64,000 nt of DNA from Flavobacterium psychrophilum (GCA_945872245.1 CAMBZB010000008.1:12145-76144), one strand, 5' to 3'. Counted from the first letter of the stretch, positions 35,739 to 44,511 are shown. Program-made: numbers and translations. Notes: generated from the letters alone by a model not told the origin.

Positions 35739-36173
35739 ATGATATTCGACAAAGAAAAAATACTCCATTATTGTAACAAAGTTTCGAAAAATACTTTAAT
35801 GCAAACCCTGAATATAGAATATATTGACGCAGGTCCTGATTATTTAGTGGCTACCATGCCAGTGAATTCATCCGTTCATCAGCCTATGGGATTATTGCAC
35901 GGCGGAGCGACAGTGGCCTTGGCCGAAAGTGTGGGAAGTGCTGCATCCATGTTGTTTGTAAATTCGGATGTCAGTGAAGTACGTGGAATTGAAATAGCGG
36001 CAAATCACTTAAAATCAAAACGAAACGGGATTGTGACTGCAACTGCAAGAATTGTTCACAAGGGGAGAAGTATTCATCTGTGGGAAATTCGGGTTGTAGA
36101 TGAGAATAATCATTTAATTTCGCTATGCAAATTGACCAATATGGTTTTGCCAAAAAGAAAAAGCGAAGACTAA
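35739..36173 (+). CDS. menI: Hotdog-fold thioesterase, probable DHNA-CoA thioesterase
   Basis: A 144-residue PaaI/YdiI-type hotdog protein with the motif QPMGLLHGGATVALAESVGS, whose Glu is catalytic in this class. YdiI/MenI hydrolyses 1,4-dihydroxy-2-naphthoyl-CoA in menaquinone synthesis. That role is supported by the isochorismate synthase gene 2 bases downstream. The hydrolase could also act on other acyl-CoAs. Confidence 0.8.
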   Translation: MIFDKEKILHYCNKVSKNTLMQTLNIEYIDAGPDYLVATMPVNSSVHQPMGLLHGGATVALAESVGSAASMLFVNSDVSEVRGIEIAANHLKSKRNGIVTATARIVHKGRSIHLWEIRVVDENNHLISLCKLTNMVLPKRKSED

Positions 36174-36175
36174 AT

Positions 36176-37246
36176 ATGAAAATAATTTTAGAGAAAGCTA
36201 CCAAACAATTGGCGAAAAATCTCCCTTTTGTGCTTTATAAAAAACCTAATAACGCTAATATTATTGGTCTTTTTCAGAAGAATGACAGCTTGTTTTTGGT
36301 ACAAGATTTTACTGAGAAAGGATTTGTTTTTACCTCTTTTGATGGGAATCAGAATATTATAATTCCAGAAAATCAATCCGAGGTTAGTCGTGTTGTCTAT
36401 TATAAAAACAAAATTGACTATCCGGAAATAGAATCGAATTTGCCAAATGAATTGGATAGAATTCACTTTAAAAAATTAGTTACTAAGGGTATTCAAGCCA
36501 TTGAAAATAACGAATTCAAGAAAGTGGTTTTGTCCAGAAAAGAAATGGTTGATTTGGTTCATTTTGATTTGATGAAGGCATTCGAAAAGTTAGTCCAATT
36601 GTATCCTTCTACATTTGTCTATTGCTTTTTTCACCCGAAAGTTGGTGTTTGGCTTGGAGCCACACCCGAACAATTAGTAAAAGCGAATAGTACTTCATTT
36701 CAAACCATTGCTTTGGCGGGTACCCAAAAAGACAGAGGATCTTCGGAAGTGTTTTGGGATGAAAAAGAAAAAGAGGAACAAGAATTTGTCACGGATTATA
36801 TTGTGGAAACGCTCAATGAAGCTGCTGCAGAAATAACAGTTTCAAAACCGTATAGCTTGAAAGCGGGAAGTATTTGGCATATTAAAACGGATATTTCAGG
36901 GGTTTTTAATTCTGGTTTTGGTTTGCAACAAGTGATTCGGTTATTGCATCCGACACCGGCAGTTTGTGGTTTGCCAAAGGATAAAGCGAAAGCGTTTATT
37001 TTGAAAAACGAAAATTACGAAAGAACTTTTTATACGGGCTTTCTGGGAGAATTAAATTACGATTTTACCACAGATTCCATAAGTTCAGATTTGTTCGTAA
37101 ATTTGCGCTGTGCGGAAATTTGTGATTATCAGGCAAATTTGTACGTGGGATGTGGAATTACAAAAGATAGCATTCCTGAAAAAGAATGGCAGGAAAGCGT
37201 CAATAAATCAGTGACGATGAAAAGAATTTTAGATTGCAGAATTTAG
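36176..37246 (+). CDS. menF: Isochorismate synthase
   Basis: Converts chorismate to isochorismate, the entry to menaquinone. From ATG 36176 it is 356 residues; an ATG at 36125 would overlap the upstream gene and adds a lysine-rich tail read from the other frame. Chorismate-binding marks are KKVVLSRKE, FCFFHPKVGVWLGATPEQL, the GTQKDRG segment, HPTPAVCGLPK and YVGCGITKDSIPEKEW at the end. It begins 2 bases after menI and is followed by bshB1 40 bases later. Confidence 0.93.
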   Translation: MKIILEKATKQLAKNLPFVLYKKPNNANIIGLFQKNDSLFLVQDFTEKGFVFTSFDGNQNIIIPENQSEVSRVVYYKNKIDYPEIESNLPNELDRIHFKKLVTKGIQAIENNEFKKVVLSRKEMVDLVHFDLMKAFEKLVQLYPSTFVYCFFHPKVGVWLGATPEQLVKANSTSFQTIALAGTQKDRGSSEVFWDEKEKEEQEFVTDYIVETLNEAAAEITVSKPYSLKAGSIWHIKTDISGVFNSGFGLQQVIRLLHPTPAVCGLPKDKAKAFILKNENYERTFYTGFLGELNYDFTTDSISSDLFVNLRCAEICDYQANLYVGCGITKDSIPEKEWQESVNKSVTMKRILDCRI

Positions 37247-37286
37247 ATTCTTCATTGCCATTGAAAATAATGAAACAATAAATGAT

Positions 37287-38003
37287 ATGAAACTAGACAT
37301 ACTAGCATTCGGTGCACATCCAGACGATGTAGAATTGGGTTGCGGTGGAACAATTGCCAAGGAAATAGCCTTGGGCAAAAAAGTGGGTATTATCGATTTG
37401 ACCCGTGGGGAATTAGGTACTCGTGGTTCGAAGGAAATCCGGGATGAAGAAGCAAAGATGGCAGCAAAAATACTTGGAGTTTCTGTTCGTGAAAACCTGA
37501 ATATGCGTGATGGTTTTTTTGCTAATGATGAATGGCATCAGTTGGAAATCATTAAAATGATTCGAAAATACCAGCCTGAAATTGTTTTGTGCAACGCTAT
37601 TGAAGATCGCCACATCGATCACGGCAAAGGAAGTAAACTAGTCTCTGAAGCTTGTTTTTTATCAGGTTTAATGAAGATTGAAACTGAAAATAATGGTGAA
37701 AAACAAAAATCTTGGCGGCCTAAAATAGTATATCATTATATTCAATGGAATAACATAACACCTGATTTTGTGGTCGACATTACGGGCTATAATGATAAAA
37801 AAGTTGAAGCTATTTTAGCCTACGGTTCCCAATTTTACAACTCCAATTCGGAGGAACCTGAAACGCATATTTCATCCAAAAACTTTTTGGACAGCCTCAG
37901 TTATCGCGCCCAAGATTTAGGGAGATTAATTGGCACTGATTATGCTGAAGGGTTTACGACAGAAAGATATTTGGCCGTCAATAGTTTAGGGGACTTGATA
38001 TAA
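37287..38003 (+). CDS. bshB1: Bacillithiol biosynthesis deacetylase BshB1
   Basis: Zinc deacetylase that removes acetate from GlcNAc-malate, the second step of bacillithiol synthesis. The 238-residue LmbE-type protein has the metal motif GAHPDDVELGCGG near the start, RHIDHGKGSKLV and the late HISSKNFLDSLSYRAQDLG. Presence of the gene shows the organism probably uses bacillithiol as its low-molecular-weight thiol, in keeping with Bacteroidota. It may be cotranscribed with menF. Confidence 0.94.
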   Translation: MKLDILAFGAHPDDVELGCGGTIAKEIALGKKVGIIDLTRGELGTRGSKEIRDEEAKMAAKILGVSVRENLNMRDGFFANDEWHQLEIIKMIRKYQPEIVLCNAIEDRHIDHGKGSKLVSEACFLSGLMKIETENNGEKQKSWRPKIVYHYIQWNNITPDFVVDITGYNDKKVEAILAYGSQFYNSNSEEPETHISSKNFLDSLSYRAQDLGRLIGTDYAEGFTTERYLAVNSLGDLI

Positions 38004-38020
38004 TTTTTTTGAAAATTTTA

Positions 38021-38051
38021 TTTGCAAAAGCAAACTTTAGTGCTATATTTG
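38021..38051 (+). promoter_or_regulatory. tRNA-His promoter
   Basis: TTTG (38021-38024), 19 bases, TATATTTG (38044-38051), an exact fit to the Bacteroidota consensus. The tRNA begins 15 bases after the -7 box. Confidence 0.85.
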
Positions 38052-38065
38052 CACACGTTAAAAAT

Positions 38066-38140
38066 GGTGGTTGTAGCTCAGCTGGTTAGAGTATTGGTTT
38101 GTGGTGCCGAGGGTCGCCGGTTCGAACCCGGTCAGCCACC
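38066..38140 (+). tRNA. tRNA-His (GTG)
   Basis: Cloverleaf: extra G(-1) at 38066 paired with C73 at 38140, acceptor GTGGTTG/CAGCCAC, D stem GCTC/GAGT, anticodon stem TTGGT/GCCGA with loop TTGTGGT (anticodon GTG at 38101-38103), and T arm GCCGG-TTCGAAC-CCGGT. The encoded G(-1) and C73 are the identity marks of tRNA-His. The CCA end is not encoded. Confidence 0.97.
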
Positions 38141-38148
38141 CAGAACGC

Positions 38149-38180
38149 AAAAGCTTCGAAGAAATTCGAGGCTTTTTTTG
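38149..38180 (+). terminator. tRNA-His terminator
   Basis: AAAGCTTCGAA pairs with TTCGAGGCTTT (one G-T pair) around a GAAA loop and is followed by a T run. Confidence 0.85.
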
Positions 38181-38190
38181 TGGTTTCCTG

Positions 38191-38228
38191 TCATTGCGAG
38201 TGCAACATAGTGGAGCGAAGCAATCTCA
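38191..38228. repeat. REP-like dispersed palindrome, copy 2
   Basis: TCATTGCGAG ... GCGAAGCAATCTCA, the longer relative of the element at 2042-2067, placed between the tRNA terminator and the convergent peptidase gene. Confidence 0.65.
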
Positions 38229-38240
38229 CATCGAAAGCAA

Positions 38241-39257
38241 CTAATTTCCAACTTTATCTACCACAGGACGATTGTCTCTGTTGGCCAATTCCCAAGCGAT
38301 TGAGAAAGCCAACCGGGTTCTTTTTTTCAAGGCTTCAAATTCAATTTTATCGACCTCGTCTGTTGGTTTATGATAATCAGCGTGTACTCCGCTGAAAAGG
38401 AAAACGGAAGGAATTCCATTTTTGGCAAAATTGTAATGATCCGAGCGGTAATAAAAGCGGTTTGGGTCAGCTCTATCATTGAATTTGTAATCCAATGATA
38501 TGTTCACGTAGTTTTTATTGGCGGCTTCACAGATGTTAAATAAATCAGTCGAAAGGTAATCAGAGCCAATGAGATATACATAATTGCTGGAATCATTGTG
38601 AAATTCGTCGTGACGACCAATCATGTCGATATTGATGTCGGTGATGGTTTTTGCCATGGGAAACAAAGGATGTTCGGAGTAATAGCTAGAACCCAGAAGT
38701 CCATGTTCTTCGCCAGTCATGTGAAGAAATAAAATGGAACGTTTTGGTCCGTGACCTTCTTTTTTGGCTATTTCAAATGCTTGGGCAATTTCGAGTAAAG
38801 CCACTGTTCCTGAGCCATCATCATCGGCACCGTTATAGACTTCTCCGTCTTTTATCCCCACATGATCGTAGTGTGCCGAAATTACAATGATTTCGTCGGG
38901 TTTTTCGGAGCCCTCGATATAAGCCCAAATATTTTCGGAATCGGGTAAGTTTTCGTTGCGTTTGGCATTTAAGAAAGCAGCCGGGATTTTTTGGTAAAAA
39001 TCCGTTGCTCCTATTGGAAAGGAAATAGCATTGCTTTTGTAATGATTAATGAGATATTCACCCGCTTTTTTCTGTCCTTTAGAACCTGTTTCTCGGCCTT
39101 GCATATCATCAGAAGCAACGATGGTAAGATGCTTTATTAAATCTTTTGAAGTGATAGTATTAATATATTTTGTTGGATTGCCATTAGAAACGCTGGTAAT
39201 TTGAGAGGTACAAGAAATTGTGGTTGTAAAAACAAAAATATATAGTAATTTTTTCAT
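38241..39257 (-). CDS. M28-family metallopeptidase (lipoprotein)
   Basis: Exported aminopeptidase-like zinc enzyme, 338 residues. Lipoprotein signal MKKLLYIFVFTTTISC (Cys 16). Di-zinc ligands appear in SAHYDHVG, NGADDDGSGT, TGEEHGLLGS, NIDMIGR and the late DHYNFAKNGIPS. M28 enzymes remove N-terminal residues from peptides; anchored in the periplasm or outer membrane it would serve peptide uptake. It diverges from rocD across 120 bases. Confidence 0.93.
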   Translation of the reverse strand: MKKLLYIFVFTTTISCTSQITSVSNGNPTKYINTITSKDLIKHLTIVASDDMQGRETGSKGQKKAGEYLINHYKSNAISFPIGATDFYQKIPAAFLNAKRNENLPDSENIWAYIEGSEKPDEIIVISAHYDHVGIKDGEVYNGADDDGSGTVALLEIAQAFEIAKKEGHGPKRSILFLHMTGEEHGLLGSSYYSEHPLFPMAKTITDINIDMIGRHDEFHNDSSNYVYLIGSDYLSTDLFNICEAANKNYVNISLDYKFNDRADPNRFYYRSDHYNFAKNGIPSVFLFSGVHADYHKPTDEVDKIEFEALKKRTRLAFSIAWELANRDNRPVVDKVGN

Positions 39258-39377
39258 AAAATAATATTAATTAATTTTGGTACATTTATAGTATTGTCAA
39301 ATATCTGAAATAAAAACACAATAGTATAGCGTAAATAGTTATTTTTTACATTCTATTTTTATTAAAACAAATTTTTT

Positions 39378-40661
39378 ATGGAGCTTAAAAATCAAATTCT
39401 TTCTTCTAAATCAGAAGAAATGATAGCAAAAGAAAATAAATATGGAGCCCATAATTACCATCCATTACCTGTGGTTTTGCAAAGAGGAGAAGGGGTTTAT
39501 GTTTGGGATATCGACGAAAAAAAGTATTTTGATTTTTTGTCGGCGTATTCTGCGGTGAATCAAGGGCATTGTCACCCAAAAATTGTAAATGCGATGATAA
39601 AACAAGCGCAAACTTTGACTTTAACCTCCCGTGCTTTTTACAATGATCAACTAGGCAGTTACGAAGAATATGTGACAAATTATTTTGGTTTTGACAAAGT
39701 ATTGCCAATGAATACAGGTGCCGAAGCGGTGGAAACGGCCATCAAATTATGCAGAAAATGGGCGTATGAAGTAAAAGGTATTCCAGAAAATGAAGCCCAA
39801 ATCATTGTTTGCGAGAACAATTTCCACGGACGGACCACTACCATAATTTCCTTTTCTAACGATGAAACTGCCCGTAAGAGTTTCGGACCTTTTATGACTG
39901 GATTTATCAAAATTCCATACGATGACATTGAAGCCTTGGAAAAGGCGTTGCAATCAACCAAGAGCATAGCTGGATTCTTGGTGGAACCCATTCAGGGAGA
40001 AGCTGGAGTTTATGTCCCTTCCGAAGGGTATTTGGCCAAAGCCAAAGCACTTTGTGAACAGTACAAAGTCTTATTTATAGCAGATGAAGTGCAAACCGGA
40101 ATTGCAAGAACAGGAAGGTTACTTGCTACTTGTGGCAATTGCTCCTGTGAAAATGGATGTGAAAATAGACCAGAGGTAAAACCGGATATTCTTATTTTGG
40201 GGAAAGCACTTTCCGGAGGAGTTTATCCTGTTTCGGCAGTTTTGGCAAATGATACCATTATGAATGTGATTAAACCGGGACAGCACGGTTCCACTTTTGG
40301 CGGAAATCCAATAGCTGCCGCTGTTGCCATAGCTGCACTCGAAGTGATTCGAGAGGAGAATTTAGCTGGAAATGCATCGAGACTTGGGGTTATTTTAAGA
40401 AAAGGACTAAATGAAATTGCTCAACGAAATCCCTTGATTACTTTAGTTCGTGGAAAAGGATTGCTTAACGCAATTGTAATTAATTGTGAAGAAGACTCTG
40501 ACTTAGCATGGGAAATTTGCTTACGATTCCGAGATTACGGATTGCTGGCAAAACCCACGCATGGCAATAAAATACGATTGGCACCGCCTTTGGTGATTAA
40601 TGAAGAGCAAATACAGGAATGTCTGGTCATTATTGAAAAGGCATTGTATCATTTTAAATAA
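39378..40661 (+). CDS. rocD: Ornithine--oxo-acid aminotransferase
   Basis: PLP enzyme converting ornithine and 2-oxoglutarate to glutamate semialdehyde and glutamate. The 427 residues show [51 protein letters not shown] and the cofactor-lysine motif [10 protein letters not shown]. Between TGRLLA and KPDIL lies a cysteine-rich insertion ([14 protein letters not shown], near residues 249-263) that ordinary ornithine aminotransferases lack; four cysteines could bind a metal. It stands alone between the peptidase and the sulfur cluster. Confidence 0.93.
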   Translation: MELKNQILSSKSEEMIAKENKYGAHNYHPLPVVLQRGEGVYVWDIDEKKYFDFLSAYSAVNQGHCHPKIVNAMIKQAQTLTLTSRAFYNDQLGSYEEYVTNYFGFDKVLPMNTGAEAVETAIKLCRKWAYEVKGIPENEAQIIVCENNFHGRTTTIISFSNDETARKSFGPFMTGFIKIPYDDIEALEKALQSTKSIAGFLVEPIQGEAGVYVPSEGYLAKAKALCEQYKVLFIADEVQTGIARTGRLLATCGNCSCENGCENRPEVKPDILILGKALSGGVYPVSAVLANDTIMNVIKPGQHGSTFGGNPIAAAVAIAALEVIREENLAGNASRLGVILRKGLNEIAQRNPLITLVRGKGLLNAIVINCEEDSDLAWEICLRFRDYGLLAKPTHGNKIRLAPPLVINEEQIQECLVIIEKALYHFK

Positions 40662-40743
40662 CAGAACTCTAATGAATAAATGGAGCAGAATACAAAACCT
40701 ATCCTAGATTTTGGTTTTTGTTTTAAGGTTTAAAATAAAAAAA

Positions 40744-40757
40744 ATAACGAAATTTAC
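40744..40757. promoter_or_regulatory. Imperfect Crp/Fnr-type site before the regulator gene
   Basis: ATAAC-GAAA-TTTAC matches the perfect palindrome GTAAC-N4-GTTAC of 41413-41426 at 8 of 10 half-site positions. It lies just before the regulator start, where a bound protein would block the gene. Confidence 0.35.
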
Positions 40758-40780
40758 TGCTTACAAATTGAATGTTGATA

Positions 40781-41416
40781 ATGAAAGACCTACTCAAACA
40801 GACTTACGGATTCATATTTGAAGAACAATTGATTGAAGAAATCGCCGAAGTTTCTTTGTTGCGAGATTTTAAGGAAGGAGATGTTCTGATAGATTTTGGC
40901 GATTCTATAAGAAAAATGCCTCTGTTGATAAAAGGAGCCATTAAAATATCACGTGAAGATTTTGATGAGGGGGAGTTGTTATTGTATTTTATCGAAAAAG
41001 GAGATACTTGCGCTATGACGATGGCTTGTTGTTTGGGCGAGACCAAAAGCGAAATTAGGGCGGTAGCCGAGACTAATGGAACGGTTGTGATGATACCCAT
41101 TACCAAAATGGAAGAATGGCTAGGGAAATACAAAAGCTGGAGAAACTTTGTGTTTAATAGTTATAATAGTCGTTTAAAAGAGATGCTTTCAGCTATTGAT
41201 AATCTGGCGTTTATGAATATGGATGAACGCTTATTAAATTATCTTTATGACAAAGCCAAAATTAATAATTCAAATCATATTTTAAATACGCATCAAGAAA
41301 TTGCTTATGACTTACATACTTCTAGAGTCGTGATTTCGCGCTTGCTAAAAGCATTAGAAAACAAAGGGAAAATTAGTTTGCATAGGGCATTTATAGAAAT
41401 ACTGAACAAAAAGTAA
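40781..41416 (+). CDS. Crp/Fnr-family transcription regulator
   Basis: About 211 residues: a cyclic-nucleotide-binding-fold sensor domain and a C-terminal winged helix (THQEIAYDLHTSRVVISRLLKALENKG as two short stretches of recognition helix). It lacks the N-terminal Fe-S cysteines of FNR but has CAMTMACC in the sensor domain, so thiol-based sensing (redox or persulfide) is likely. ATG 40772 (MLIMKD) is an alternative start. The next genes export sulfite and oxidise persulfides, and palindromes of 5-4-5 form lie upstream of them, so it probably controls the cluster. Confidence 0.88.
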   Translation: MKDLLKQTYGFIFEEQLIEEIAEVSLLRDFKEGDVLIDFGDSIRKMPLLIKGAIKISREDFDEGELLLYFIEKGDTCAMTMACCLGETKSEIRAVAETNGTVVMIPITKMEEWLGKYKSWRNFVFNSYNSRLKEMLSAIDNLAFMNMDERLLNYLYDKAKINNSNHILNTHQEIAYDLHTSRVVISRLLKALENKGKISLHRAFIEILNKK

Positions 41417-41426
41417 CATTTGTTAC
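41413..41426. promoter_or_regulatory. Perfect Crp/Fnr-type palindrome before the TauE/SafE gene
   Basis: GTAAC-ATTT-GTTAC, a perfect 5-4-5 inverted repeat. 22 bases further on lies GAATTTTG (41449-41456), one mismatch from TAnnTTTG. The site centre would be near -42, a classic activator position. It overlaps the stop codon of the regulator. Confidence 0.55.
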
Positions 41427-41476
41427 CAAACCAGAATCCTAAAAAATAGAATTTTGTACTCACAAAAAAGTAGTGA

Positions 41477-42280
41477 ATGGAAATTTCTCAGTTGATTGGA
41501 TATGTTTTGGCGGTTTTTGTAGGCATAACGCTAGGAATGCTAGGCAGTGGAGGTTCGATACTTTCAGTTCCTATTTTAGTCTATGTCATGGGTATTGAGC
41601 CTACTTTGGCAACAGCCTATTCTCTGTTTGTAATTGGTACAACCTCTTTGGTAGGAGGAATTCATAAGGCCAAGCAAAAATTAGTCGATTTTAAAAAAGT
41701 GGTTTTATTTGGTATTCCTTCCGTTATTTCTGTTTTTATTACCCGAAAAATAATAGTTCCGAGAATTCCCGATGTTATTTTTTCGACCGGAAACATCACG
41801 ATACACAAATCTGTTCTGATAATGTTTGTTTTTGCCATTGTAATGGTGGTCGCTTCAGTGGGGATGATCAAACCTTCAAAAAAAATTATATTTATTGATG
41901 GTGAAAAACTGGATTATTTTAAAATAGTGACACAAGGAATCTTTATTGGTTTAATATCTGGATTTGTAGGTGCGGGAGGCGGATTTCTAATCATTCCAAC
42001 CCTCTTATTTTTAGCCAAAACACCAATTAAAATGGCTGTTGGAACATCGCTGTTTATAGTGGCTTCGCAGTCATTGATTGGTTTTACTGGGGATATTTTT
42101 GGTGATCAAATCATTGATTGGAAGTTATTGTTTATCTTTACTTTAGCATCAATAATAGGTATTTTTATTGGAAATTTTATCTCTAAAAAAGTAGCTGATG
42201 AGAAACTTAAAACGGGTTTTGGTTGGTTTGTTTTTGCCATGGGAATTTACATTATCATCAAAGAAATTTTTTGGTCTTAA
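41477..42280 (+). CDS. TauE/SafE-family sulfite/organosulfonate exporter
   Basis: A 267-residue membrane protein with about eight helices and the paired family motifs LGMLGSGGSILSVPILVYVMG (start) and GFVGAGGGFLIIPTLL (middle), the internal-repeat signature of the family. It exports small sulfur oxyanions such as sulfite. It starts 60 bases after the regulator and precedes the persulfide dioxygenase gene, fitting export of the sulfite made by that enzyme. Confidence 0.9.
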   Translation: MEISQLIGYVLAVFVGITLGMLGSGGSILSVPILVYVMGIEPTLATAYSLFVIGTTSLVGGIHKAKQKLVDFKKVVLFGIPSVISVFITRKIIVPRIPDVIFSTGNITIHKSVLIMFVFAIVMVVASVGMIKPSKKIIFIDGEKLDYFKIVTQGIFIGLISGFVGAGGGFLIIPTLLFLAKTPIKMAVGTSLFIVASQSLIGFTGDIFGDQIIDWKLLFIFTLASIIGIFIGNFISKKVADEKLKTGFGWFVFAMGIYIIIKEIFWS

Positions 42281-42294
42281 TAATTTCCTAAAAT

Positions 42295-42308
42295 GTAACT
42301 TTTAATAC
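42295..42308. promoter_or_regulatory. Degenerate Crp/Fnr-type site before the MBL-rhodanese gene
   Basis: GTAAC-TTTT-AATAC: left half perfect, right half 3 of 5. 22 bases downstream lies TAAATTTA (42331-42338), one mismatch from TAnnTTTG, the same spacing as at the exporter gene. Confidence 0.4.
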
Positions 42309-42359
42309 CGTTTTTGATCGAAAAATTAAATAAATTTACTGTATAATTCAATTATTAAA

Positions 42360-43784
42360 ATGAAAATAGAACAGATTTACACTGGGTGTTTGGCACAAGG
42401 CGCATATTACATAGAAAGTAACGGTGAAGTTGCCATTATTGATCCTTTACGGGAAGTGCAACCGTATATTGAAAAGGCTAATAGGGATAATGCCAAAATC
42501 AAGTATATTTTTGAAACGCATTTTCATGCCGATTTTGTAAGCGGCCACGTTACTTTGTCAGAGAAGACGAGTGCCCCGATAATCTTTGGACCTACTGCCA
42601 ATCCTAGCTTTTTAGCTCATGTTGCAACCGATGGGGAGGTTTTTCAATTAGGAGAAATTACTATAACCGTTTTGCATACCCCGGGACATACGATGGAAAG
42701 CAGTTGCTATCTTTTGAAAGATAAAGACGGAAAGGATTATGCTCTTTTTAGCGGTGACACCTTATTTTTAGGTGATGTGGGAAGACCTGATTTAGCCCAA
42801 AAGGCAGCCCACATGACTAAAGAACAATTAGCCGGAATTTTATTCGATAGTTTGCGAAACAAGGTAATGACTTTGTCGGATGATGTTGTTGTTTATCCTG
42901 CCCATGGTGCTGGAAGTGCTTGCGGAAAAAACCTAAGTAACGAAACTGTAGGTACCATTGGTGGGCAAAAACAAACGAATTATGCGCTTCGTGCCAATAT
43001 GACCAGAGAAGAATTTATCAAAGAAGTAACAGATGGTTTATTACCTCCTCCGGCTTACTTCCCGATGAATGTAAAACTCAATAAGGAAGGGTATGAAAAT
43101 GTGGAAGATATTATAAAAGATGCTGTGGCTTATGATGCCAAAACATTTGAGTTGGTTGCCAATGAAACGGATGCCTTGATTTTGGATGTTCGTCACCAAG
43201 ATGATTATGCCAAAGGACACATTCCTAAATCTATATTTATTGGTATCGACGGTGGATTTGCGCCTTGGGTCGGAGCGTTAATAGTAGATATCAAGCAACC
43301 TTTACTTTTGGTAACGCCATTGGGCAAGGAAGAGGAAACCATTCTTCGATTGGCAAGGGTGGGTTATGACAACACCTTGGGATATTTAAAAGGCGGATTC
43401 GATGCTTGGAAAAGCGCAGGGTTGGAATACGATACTGTGAGCTCTGTTTCGGCTGAAACCTTAGAAAAAATTGTGGAAAAGGCAACTAACGAGAAAGAAA
43501 ATGTGTCTATTTTTGATGTTAGAAAAGCCGGGGAATATGCTGCCGAACATATAGTTGACGTTCCATCAACACCATTGAATTACATCAATGACCATATTGC
43601 CGAATTTCCAAAAGAAAAGGAGTTTTACTTGCATTGTGCAGGTGGCTATCGTTCCATGATTGCAGCTTCCATATTAAAAGCACGAGGGTATCATAATGTA
43701 ATTAATGTCATAGGTGGATTTGATGCCATCAAAAAAACGGGGATTAAAACGACAAATTATGTTTGTCCAACAACACTGAAATAA
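42360..43784 (+). CDS. Persulfide dioxygenase-like MBL protein fused to two rhodanese domains (CstB-like)
   Basis: A 474-residue cytoplasmic fusion. Residues 1-235 are an ETHE1-type metallo-beta-lactamase domain: ETHFHADFVSGH, LHTPGHTMESS, FSGDTLFLGDVGRPD and YPAHGAGSACG provide the iron ligands. Rhodanese domain 1 (about 265-360) has VTPLGKEE at the active loop and no Cys, so it is probably inactive; rhodanese 2 (about 375-465) has HCAGGYRS with the catalytic Cys. The protein would oxidise glutathione-, bacillithiol- or protein persulfide and move sulfane sulfur. A 1-base gap leads to the next gene. Confidence 0.93.
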   Translation: MKIEQIYTGCLAQGAYYIESNGEVAIIDPLREVQPYIEKANRDNAKIKYIFETHFHADFVSGHVTLSEKTSAPIIFGPTANPSFLAHVATDGEVFQLGEITITVLHTPGHTMESSCYLLKDKDGKDYALFSGDTLFLGDVGRPDLAQKAAHMTKEQLAGILFDSLRNKVMTLSDDVVVYPAHGAGSACGKNLSNETVGTIGGQKQTNYALRANMTREEFIKEVTDGLLPPPAYFPMNVKLNKEGYENVEDIIKDAVAYDAKTFELVANETDALILDVRHQDDYAKGHIPKSIFIGIDGGFAPWVGALIVDIKQPLLLVTPLGKEEETILRLARVGYDNTLGYLKGGFDAWKSAGLEYDTVSSVSAETLEKIVEKATNEKENVSIFDVRKAGEYAAEHIVDVPSTPLNYINDHIAEFPKEKEFYLHCAGGYRSMIAASILKARGYHNVINVIGGFDAIKKTGIKTTNYVCPTTLK

Positions 43785-43785
43785 A

Positions 43786-43995
43786 ATGAAAGATTTACTA
43801 TTCACAAATTGGCATTTAATACGATGGGCTCGATTGGCTTTTGCCATTTTTTTGTTCGTCCAAGCATATAGAACCCACGAATGGTTTTTTATTGCTTTTG
43901 GTTTGTTTTTTGTATTTCAGGTGATTTTTAATTTGGGTTGTGGGCCAAATGGCTGCGCAGTTCCCAACAATAAAAACTTTAAAGATGAGCAATAG
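43786..43995 (+). CDS. Small membrane protein with GCGPNGC motif
   Basis: A 69-residue protein with two hydrophobic helices (about 13-29 and 33-50) and a tail NLGCGPNGCAVP bearing two cysteines. It follows the rhodanese fusion by 1 base and overlaps the thioredoxin start by 11 bases, so it is translated with them. The paired cysteines may take part in thiol or persulfide transfer, which is inference. Confidence 0.78.
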   Translation: MKDLLFTNWHLIRWARLAFAIFLFVQAYRTHEWFFIAFGLFFVFQVIFNLGCGPNGCAVPNNKNFKDEQ

Positions 43996-44287
43996 TTTTG
44001 ATAATATTATAAAATCGGAAAAACCGGTGTTGATTGATTTTTCCGCTACCTGGTGTGGTCCGTGTAAAATGCTGGCTCCTATTTTGAAACAGGTAAAAGA
44101 CAGTTTGGGAGAGCGTGTCACGATATTTAAAATTGATGTAGATAAAAACCAGGAATTGGCTTCGAAATACCAAGTTCGTGGAGTTCCCACCATGATTTTG
44201 TTTCAAAACGGAAAGCAATTGTGGCGACAGTCAGGGGTTTTGACCAAGGATGAAATAATAAAAACCATCGTGGAAAAAAGTAACTGA
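43985..44287 (+). CDS. Thioredoxin
   Basis: A 100-residue thioredoxin with the active site ATWCGPCKML and the cis-Pro region VRGVPTMILF. I take ATG 43985 (MSNSF); a longer frame from 43940 reads through the upstream gene in another frame. Within a persulfide cluster it likely reduces persulfides or thiosulfonates and recycles the rhodanese. Its stop TGA overlaps the next ATG (TGATG). Confidence 0.93.
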   Translation: MSNSFDNIIKSEKPVLIDFSATWCGPCKMLAPILKQVKDSLGERVTIFKIDVDKNQELASKYQVRGVPTMILFQNGKQLWRQSGVLTKDEIIKTIVEKSN

Positions 44288-44484
44288 TGACCAAAAAAGC
44301 AATACTAATTACAGGAATTGGAATAGTCGTTGGAGCCATTTCGGGTTATCTATACTATTTTTACATAGGTTGTGCATCAGGAAACTGTGCCATAACATCA
44401 AAACCATTAAATAGCACTTTATACGGTGCTTTAATGGGCGGTTTAGTATTTAATATGTTTGTGAAATCACCAAAAGAGTCTTAA
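44287..44484 (+). CDS. Small membrane protein (DUF6132-like)
   Basis: 65 residues: an N-terminal helix with GIVVGAISGYLYYFYIG, the Cys pair CASGNC, and a second helix with YGALMGGLVFNMF. This form, with two Gly-rich helices and a Cys loop, is seen beside rhodanese and thioredoxin genes in Bacteroidota. It overlaps the thioredoxin stop by 1 base. Biochemical role unknown. Confidence 0.78.
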   Translation: MTKKAILITGIGIVVGAISGYLYYFYIGCASGNCAITSKPLNSTLYGALMGGLVFNMFVKSPKES

Positions 44485-44511
44485 TATTTCAACCAATTAA
44501 ATTTCAAAATA

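Noticed and set aside
38022..38210. An ORF of about 60 codons across the tRNA-His gene
   Set aside because: It is read through the tRNA and its terminator and has no protein-like features.
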